From Chlamydiota bacterium (GTDB lineage Bacteria; Chlamydiota; Chlamydiia; Chlamydiales; Rhabdochlamydiaceae), in contig JABDEH010000003.1 in NCBI GenBank assembly GCA_013287215.1, positions 1 through 44,442 on the forward strand: a DNA stretch of 44,442 bases. Direction: 5' to 3'. The position numbers and the translations under genes were made by a program. How positions within the stretch are numbered: position 1 is the stretch's first letter; every line of letters begins with the position of its first letter. Shown in pieces: positions 39,515-44,442 of this stretch. Below the pieces are notes generated by a model. That model worked only from the letters and a program-made list of their open reading frames with translations. It had not been told where the DNA came from and ran no database searches.

Positions 39515-41281
39515 TTAGGAAGGCAAAAAGCCGCCGGCCTGCATCTGCCACATCCGTTGATAGTGTCCCTCTTTAGCCAAGAGTTCGAGATGAGACCCCT
39601 GCTCCACGATTTTCCCTTGGTCAAAGACTAAGATCCGGTCCATCTTGGCAAGCGTGGATAATCGGTGGGCGATCACGAGCGTTGTTCGATTTTCCATGAG
39701 CTTTTCCAACCCATCCTGGATGAACCTTTCTGTGACTGAATCAAGAGCCGAGGTGGCTTCGTCGAGAATTAAAATCGGTGCGGTTGTGAGCATCGCGCGC
39801 GCAATCGCAATCCTCTGCCGTTCTCCCCCGGAGAGTTTGGTGCCGCGCTCGCCGACCAAAGAGTCGTAACCTTCAGGACATCTTCTGATAAACTCATCGC
39901 AGTGCGCCAGCTTCGCCACAGCGATCACCTCTTCTTTTGACGCCTCGGTGCGGCCATAACGAATATTATCAAGTAGCGATCTGTGAAACAACACGGGATC
40001 CTGGGGAATGAGCGCGACTTGCTGGCGCAGCGACTCAAGGGTCACACAGGCGATATCTTGACCATCGATTAAAATTCTCCCTTTTTCCAAAGGATAAAAG
40101 CGCAAAATCAAGTTCACAAAGGTTGATTTACCGGCCCCTGAATACCCGACGAGTCCTACATTTTCACCGGCTTGAATATGAACAGCCTTATTTTGAAAGA
40201 GCTGCTTCTCTCCATAGTGGAAGGAGACATTTTCAAAGATGATTTCCCCTTTACCGACAGCGAGCGGGACCGCACGCGGCGTATCGAGAAGATCTTGTGG
40301 GTCCTCCATAACAGAAAGCGCCTGGCCTGCAATGCCGAGCGATTGAAAAAATTGAGGGATGATCTCGCCGGTGAACCACAAGACCATGATCACATTCCAG
40401 GTGGTATTGAAAATCTGGATGATTTCACCGGTGGTTAAGCTTCCTTGCATCCAACGCGTGATCATGAATCCGTTGATACTAAAGGCGCCCCCAAGAAACA
40501 GGATCGAAAGGCATAAAAACATCCAAGCGACATAGCGCCGCGCCAAATAGTTTTTATGCTGCTCGTCCTTTTGATAGGTAGCGATTTGCCGCTTTTCAAA
40601 TCGGAAACGAAAGAAGAGGTTCACAGTGAAGTTATTGGTCAAGCTATCCACAATTTTCCCCGCAAGGGAGCTGCGCGCCTCTCCATGGATATTAGAATAG
40701 TGAGCGCACTTCTTGGTGAACGCGAAACAAATGCCTAAGTGTAATACAATCCAACCTCCTAGGATCATGGCAAACAGAGGATTGACCTCATAAAAAAATA
40801 TAATCGAGAGAATGGAGGTGGCGACAGCAGGAATAAACATCGTCAAATTCTGCAAAAGCAGTGTCGCTTGTGTGGTCATATCACTGACTTTGTTCGATAG
40901 GCTTCCGGCAAAGTGTTCATTGAAATATCTTGGCGAATGGTGTTGAATATGGTCGAACATCGCCATCCGGATATCGGCTTCCATTTGAGGAAAAGCGCGC
41001 GCGCTGATAAAGTCTCTGGCGCGATAGGCAGCCTCTACGAACACCAGCAGGCAAGCTCCCGAGATCAGCAGCCATTTTAACGCGGGCCAGACAGCCGCCC
41101 TGTCCGCATCAAACTGCGTGAACGTATCGATAACCAGCCGAAGAAGATAGGGCCATACGGTCGCATCCACGGACCAGGTCAACGAAAGAAAAAAAATAAA
41201 GAAAAACTTCCAGCGCTGAAGGCGCAGAAATTTCCAAAGAAAAACTATAAGCTTTTTTGTGTTTGCCGGTGTGGTTTTCAT
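39515..41281 (-). CDS. ABC exporter, fused membrane and ATPase domains (MsbA-like)
   Basis: The 588-residue half-transporter has six transmembrane helices in the first 330 residues and a nucleotide-binding domain with Walker A GYSGAGKST, Q-loop VALIPQDPVLF, signature LSGGERQRIAIARA and Walker B ILILDEATSALD, then HRLSTLAKMDRI. Two such chains form an exporter for lipids, drugs or peptides. The ATG at 41281 is chosen because it gives a basic N-terminus (MKTTPANTKKLIVFLWKFLR). An in-frame ATG at 41335 lies among promoter-like sequence (TTGACA at 41351-41346, minus strand). It converges with hipT. Confidence 0.85.
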   Translation of the reverse strand: MKTTPANTKKLIVFLWKFLRLQRWKFFFIFFLSLTWSVDATVWPYLLRLVIDTFTQFDADRAAVWPALKWLLISGACLLVFVEAAYRARDFISARAFPQMEADIRMAMFDHIQHHSPRYFNEHFAGSLSNKVSDMTTQATLLLQNLTMFIPAVATSILSIIFFYEVNPLFAMILGGWIVLHLGICFAFTKKCAHYSNIHGEARSSLAGKIVDSLTNNFTVNLFFRFRFEKRQIATYQKDEQHKNYLARRYVAWMFLCLSILFLGGAFSINGFMITRWMQGSLTTGEIIQIFNTTWNVIMVLWFTGEIIPQFFQSLGIAGQALSVMEDPQDLLDTPRAVPLAVGKGEIIFENVSFHYGEKQLFQNKAVHIQAGENVGLVGYSGAGKSTFVNLILRFYPLEKGRILIDGQDIACVTLESLRQQVALIPQDPVLFHRSLLDNIRYGRTEASKEEVIAVAKLAHCDEFIRRCPEGYDSLVGERGTKLSGGERQRIAIARAMLTTAPILILDEATSALDSVTERFIQDGLEKLMENRTTLVIAHRLSTLAKMDRILVFDQGKIVEQGSHLELLAKEGHYQRMWQMQAGGFLPS

Positions 41282-41539
41282 ATATGACCGTAAAGAAAAT
41301 CTTGAAACGTGTGCCCAGTGTAACACAGAGGGCAAAAAACTGGAATGTCAAATAGGCGTAATTAGAGACGGCAATTCTCATGCACAATCCGTGCACAATT
41401 CAAAGTCGTTTATAATCGGATGGTTACGTATGTTTTTTTGTCGCGTTTTGTACGAATGGATGACCATTGGGCTGGGGAGCAATCAAGGCCAAATTTGATC
41501 TTTCAAAATAATATTGCGTAAGCTAAAGTCTTTGATTTT

Positions 41540-42064
41540 ATGGGGCAGATGCTGACAGGAAACGGAATTAAGCAAGAGGTAAGTTTCATATTTCTTCATG
41601 CGTTGGTAACGCGTTTGGGGTATGCTCTGGAACGAACTACTATCGACATGGACAGCGTGGATGCAACGATTTGCGCGAGGGGAAAGATCCCTGGTTCAAA
41701 AGGAAGTATTCTGTCGCCTAAAATAGATGTGCAATTGAAGGCAACGGAACAAGAATACACTGGAGATCCTAATCCATTTCGTTTATCTAAAAAAAACTAT
41801 GACGACCTTCGTAAAACAACCATGGTACCAAAAATATTGGGTGTTGTATTTTTACAACGAGGTAAGTGGATTGATCAAGATGCCGAAAAGATACTACTCT
41901 ATGCGAAGGGTTACTGGATGTGCTTGAAAGGAATGGATGCTACTAACAGTCAAACAAGTGTATCGATTCCATTGCCTGCCTCTCAAATTATTACAGAGGA
42001 AGCAATACAGCAATGGATGATAGCTGCGGCAAATAGAGAGGAATTTACATATGTATCATGCTGA
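41540..42064 (+). CDS. DUF4365-type, PD-(D/E)XK nuclease-like protein
   Basis: The 174-residue protein matches the DUF4365 pattern: GNGIKQEVSFIFLHALVTRL, then MDSVDATI and PKIDVQLKATE. D-x(n)-D/Q-x-K spacing (Asp of SVDATI, Asp and Lys of IDVQLKAT) is that of the PD-(D/E)XK nuclease fold. No ribosome site is clear; the methionine at 41549 is an alternative. The stop overlaps the next gene by 14 bases, so the two proteins are probably partners. DUF4365 proteins occur in mobile and defence contexts; the function here is not known. Confidence 0.65.
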   Translation: MGQMLTGNGIKQEVSFIFLHALVTRLGYALERTTIDMDSVDATICARGKIPGSKGSILSPKIDVQLKATEQEYTGDPNPFRLSKKNYDDLRKTTMVPKILGVVFLQRGKWIDQDAEKILLYAKGYWMCLKGMDATNSQTSVSIPLPASQIITEEAIQQWMIAAANREEFTYVSC

Positions 42065-43130
42065 CAGTGAGCTGTTTTCTGAACCCCTGATCGAATTCCT
42101 TAAAAATAAGGGCTGGACACTTATGGAATCTGAGCCTGATATTGCCGTCCTCAGAAAAATTATATTGGATCAAGAGGAAGAAATTCTACTGCCGAGAGAC
42201 CGCACTTATGCTGATTATTATCAAAGAGTCCAAGAAGCCATTCAACTTTTTGCGAAATACGAACAAAGCTCAGAAAAAGCTGTCCTAGAGGAATTACTTT
42301 TTCAAAAATGGGATATTTTGCGAATCAGGATTAAAGGAGATCGCGTAGGCAATGGTTTCATCTCATACCTTGATAAAGGGATCATTGAGGAAGGAGTTAG
42401 AAAAGTATTGTTGGCTGCTGCCAGATCAGTTCGCAGTCCGAAACCTTATTTTAAGCGACTATATTCAGCAGCTACCGAGCAGTGGATAAAGAGCTGCAGA
42501 GCTGGGTGTGCCGAACTCGGAAGTTATATTTTAACTGTGCAACTCCCGCTGGAAGAAGAGCCCGGCGATCAGGGACCTCCATTTTCTAGAAAAGTGACAG
42601 AATATTTGATGGCATCTCTTAATCGAGTGGTTGAGCTGAGCGAACATGCTGATCTCCCGGTAGAAAATACAGACCCTCTTTTAAATGCGAATTTATGCCT
42701 AGGCCTTGCCGAAATGAAGCCCGATGAAAATCCTATTCAATTCGATTTCGAAATGAAGTGGTCTTCTGAAATTCCCGTTAGCAAAAACATCCCAACAAAA
42801 GTGGCAATTTTGGATCACTATAATCCCTTAATTACCCGTTTAGGGCAAAAATTGAAACCGCCAGCCGAAGTAAAGCAAAATGAGTTTATCGGCAAAATCT
42901 TGGTGCTGCATGGAGAGGCCGATGAACAGGGAAGTATGCAAGGTGAAGCAACTTTAGTACTCATGATGGATGATCAGCAAGTTAAAGCCAAAGTAACCTT
43001 TGGGTCCGAGTTCTACTCAGTTGCCTGCGATGCTCACAAGAGCAATCGATACATTCGCATTTCCGGTATCCTATCTGAAAAGCCTAGATGTTCAGATCTC
43101 AAAGACGTATCCAACTTTGAGGTCATTTAA
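42051..43130 (+). CDS. Hypothetical partner of the DUF4365 protein
   Basis: I do not recognise this 359-residue protein. It has no signal peptide or membrane segment. The N-terminal half is helical and charged. The C-terminal half is rich in beta strands, with KILVLHGEADEQGSM, EATLVLMMDDQQVKAKVTFG and ISGILSEKPR, compatible with a small beta-barrel or OB-like domain. It overlaps the DUF4365 gene by 14 bases. Low GC and position in the accessory stretch suggest it was acquired with its partner. Confidence 0.55.
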   Translation: MYHADSELFSEPLIEFLKNKGWTLMESEPDIAVLRKIILDQEEEILLPRDRTYADYYQRVQEAIQLFAKYEQSSEKAVLEELLFQKWDILRIRIKGDRVGNGFISYLDKGIIEEGVRKVLLAAARSVRSPKPYFKRLYSAATEQWIKSCRAGCAELGSYILTVQLPLEEEPGDQGPPFSRKVTEYLMASLNRVVELSEHADLPVENTDPLLNANLCLGLAEMKPDENPIQFDFEMKWSSEIPVSKNIPTKVAILDHYNPLITRLGQKLKPPAEVKQNEFIGKILVLHGEADEQGSMQGEATLVLMMDDQQVKAKVTFGSEFYSVACDAHKSNRYIRISGILSEKPRCSDLKDVSNFEVI

Positions 43131-43541
43131 GGCTCAAAAGATTAGTGGTGTTCTCCCTTTCCTCTACATACTTCCAGCCTCTTCCTCTTGAACTGTTGAA
43201 AACTGGTTCAAAACCGAATATTGCGACCAGGTTTGTACAAAATATTTTGAAAAGTACTTGTAATCCTATTAGAGGAAATTTTCAAAAAAACTGATATTGA
43301 TAGTGATCAAATATGACTGTGTAAATTGGTAGGGAAATAAGAGTTGATGGACTTCCCCACGGGCCAGTTCAATATGGTTGTTTTGAATTAGAGTCGGAAA
43401 CAGAATCCTTCCAAGATGGACTCCTTTCTGGCGGCCAGCTTCGCTGCGCCGTCCCGAAAGCCGGTTCGCTCGCAAGCGAGCTTCACTTCGAGTCCATACG
43501 CAAGCCCCCCGGGCTTGCTCAAGTCTCAACGACAAAAAAAA
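43131..43541. other. Gene-free region with structured, partly repetitive DNA
   Basis: Left of the tRNA terminator I see a truncated CGCAAAG-repeat end (TTGAACTGTTGAA at 43188-43200). A GC-rich structured block occupies about 43425-43515, with the hairpins AAGCTCGC-TTGC-GAGCGAA (minus strand) and CAAGCCC-CCC-GGGCTTG. The open frame across it (112 codons, minus strand) has an unnatural Arg/Ser-rich composition and overlaps the tRNA-Lys; I do not count it as a gene. Confidence 0.5.
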
Positions 43542-43581
43542 GCCCATCCAAAGGATGGGCGTTTTTGTCGTTGAGACTTGA
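43519..43581 (-). terminator. Terminator of the pyrH-frr-tRNA transcript, inside a perfect 20-bp inverted repeat
   Basis: On the minus strand GCCCATCC-TTT-GGATGGGC is followed by eight T's, a clear rho-independent terminator. It sits inside a larger inverted repeat: 43519-43538 is the exact complement of 43562-43581. The latter includes the last ten bases of the tRNA-Lys gene region. Confidence 0.85.
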
Positions 43582-43644
43582 TGGACTCGAACCATCGACC
43601 CCCTCATTAAAAGTGAGGTGCTCTACCAACTGAGCTAAAGTCTC
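43572..43644 (-). tRNA. tRNA-Lys (TTT)
   Basis: A 73-base cloverleaf on the minus strand. The acceptor is GAGACTT/AAGTCTC with discriminator A; the D arm is GCTCAGTTGGTAGAGC. The anticodon stem CCTCA/TGAGG has loop CTTTTAA, anticodon TTT. The T arm is GATGG-TTCGAGT-CCATC. CCA is not encoded. It follows tRNA-Glu after six bases and probably shares its transcript. Confidence 0.95.
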
Positions 43645-43650
43645 AAAATG

Positions 43651-43725
43651 TGACCCCAAGGGGATTCGAACCCCTGTTACCAGAATGAAAATCTGATGTC
43701 CTAGACCGGGCTAGACGATGGGGCC
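43651..43725 (-). tRNA. tRNA-Glu (TTC)
   Basis: A 75-base cloverleaf on the minus strand. The acceptor is GGCCCCA/TGGGGTC with one G-U pair and discriminator A. The anticodon stem TCAGA/TCTGG has loop TTTTCAT, anticodon TTC. The T arm is CAGGGG-TTCGAAT-CCCCT. CCA is not encoded. It lies 47 bases after frr on the same strand. Confidence 0.95.
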
Positions 43726-43772
43726 ACCAACAGTGGCGTTATTTTATTCGGCGCTTGGCTTTTCTTTCAAGC

Positions 43773-44324
43773 TCAAACCGTCATAACCTCTTTTTCTTTT
43801 GCGGTAAAGAGGTTGTCAATGTCGCGGCAATATTGATCGGTTAATTCTTGAATCGTCTTTTCTGTCTTTTTTAGTACGTCTTCTGTCATTAAGTTGTCGG
43901 TTTTTTGTTTGCGGGCTGTCTCGTTATTTTTGCGGCGCACTTCACGGACGACGATTTTAGAATCTTCTGCTTTTTTCTTGGCCAGCTTCACGATCTCTTT
44001 GCGCATGTGCTCGTCCATGGGAGGTACATTGATGCGGACCACATGGCCGTCAAGGATCGGCTGGAGGTTGAGGTTGGCCTTCTCAATGCCCTTGGAAATT
44101 GACCCGGCGGTTTGGGGATCGAAGGGGGTAATGAGGAGCTGCCTGGCTTCCGGGGCTGTGACGTTGGCAACGTCGCGGAGCCGCATCTGCGACCCATACA
44201 CTTCGACTTGGACGTTGTCCAGCATGCCGGGATTGGCGCGGTTGCTGCGTAAATTTTTCAACTCTTGCTTGTAGTGGTCAAGAGTTGCCTGCATCATCTG
44301 TTTTGTTTGATCTGTGATATTCAT
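43773..44324 (-). CDS. frr: Ribosome recycling factor
   Basis: RRF splits the post-termination ribosome together with EF-G. The 183-residue protein has normal length and all family marks: YKQELKNLRSNRANPGMLDN, PFDPQTAGSISKGIEKANLN, VRINVPPMDEHMRKEIVKLA and a C-terminal helix with IQELTDQYCRDIDNLFTAKE. It starts one base after the pyrH stop, the usual pyrH-frr arrangement in chlamydiae. Confidence 0.97.
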   Translation of the reverse strand: MNITDQTKQMMQATLDHYKQELKNLRSNRANPGMLDNVQVEVYGSQMRLRDVANVTAPEARQLLITPFDPQTAGSISKGIEKANLNLQPILDGHVVRINVPPMDEHMRKEIVKLAKKKAEDSKIVVREVRRKNNETARKQKTDNLMTEDVLKKTEKTIQELTDQYCRDIDNLFTAKEKEVMTV

Positions 44325-44325
44325 C

Positions 44326-44442
44326 TTAGCCTCCCATAACGATCGTGCCGCCCTCTTTCTGGCAGACGGCTTTTAGCATGGCACCTTTTTCAAATAAATT
44401 AAAGACAACAATCGGGATGTCGTTTTCGCGGCATAGGGCAAT
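44326..44442 (-). CDS. pyrH: UMP kinase, C-terminal end (runs off the window)
   Basis: The last 38 codons encode ...ALCRENDIPIVVFNLFEKGA followed by MLKAVCQKEGGTIVMGG. This is the C-terminus of bacterial UMP kinase (amino acid kinase fold), which converts UMP to UDP and is upstream of frr in most bacteria. The stop is one base before the frr ATG. Confidence 0.9.
   Translation of the reverse strand: MALCRENDIPIVVFNLFEKGAMLKAVCQKEGGTIVMGG

Noticed and set aside
43131-43540. Integrase or transposase remnant beside tRNA-Lys
   Set aside because: I looked in all frames for tyrosine recombinase or DDE motifs and found none.
43269-43607. Open frame of 112 codons on the minus strand beside the tRNA genes
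   Set aside because: It overlaps the tRNA-Lys and its terminator, and its Arg/Ser-rich product comes from the structured repeat block.

Overview
The window reads as a chromosomal segment of an environmental chlamydia (phylum Chlamydiota, order Parachlamydiales). The main evidence is a type III secretion run in the order sctJ, CT560-like gene, sctL, sctR, sctS, sctT, as in Chlamydia. Supporting evidence is an mcsA-mcsB pair, pyrH-frr, a TyrP-type amino acid carrier, sufBCDS, kdsB and four paralogous MOMP-like outer membrane proteins. Base composition is roughly balanced in most genes, higher in GC than Chlamydia. Genus cannot be fixed from the sequence alone; the MOMP-like family and the accessory load suggest Waddliaceae, Criblamydiaceae or a relative.

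Layout. 1-3640: the N-terminal half of a soluble transhydrogenase (minus), a protein tyrosine phosphatase lacking its 5' part (minus), a fragment matching a transhydrogenase C-terminus (plus), and a CACHE-domain adenylate cyclase (plus). Together these look like one former operon split by an inversion. 3700-4480: a small membrane protein and a repeat-rich gap. 4482-6478: two glycosyltransferases (GT9, GT2). 6677-11059: the type III export apparatus. Copies of one 120-bp structured cassette sit directly before the start codons of the GT9 gene and of the CT560-like gene inside the type III run. 11434-15270: three MOMP-like porins. 15407-19918: SufBCDS iron-sulfur assembly (minus). 20058-23100: kdsB and rmlB, rmlD, rmlC (minus), for Kdo and dTDP-rhamnose. 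23433-26062: a DUF4143 ATPase that looks acquired, and TyrP. 26065-31518 (minus): a 1333-residue protein, a YfiH-type protein and two small secreted paralogues. 31631-34539: an MFS carrier, McsA and an McsB that has lost its catalytic residues. 34637-37201: a fourth MOMP-like porin and an IspD-like/SDR fusion resembling CDP-ribitol synthases. 37272-43130: an AT-rich accessory stretch with a HipBST-type toxin-antitoxin locus, an ABC exporter and a two-gene module headed by a DUF4365 nuclease-like protein. 43542-44442 (minus): pyrH, frr, tRNA-Glu, tRNA-Lys and a terminator.

Common threads. Much of the window serves the cell envelope and host contact: porins, LPS sugars, glycosyltransferases and type III secretion. 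Dispersed non-coding elements are abundant: the 120-bp cassette, a GGGCACG-type repeat and a CGCAAAG-type repeat. Several genes (sufB, rmlC, the DUF4143 ATPase, the third porin) have a good promoter whose -10 box ends only 6 to 9 bases before the start codon, which predicts leaderless or nearly leaderless mRNAs. The most unusual items are the 120-bp cassette, the inactivated McsB, the split phosphatase/transhydrogenase locus and the accessory island at 37-43 kb.
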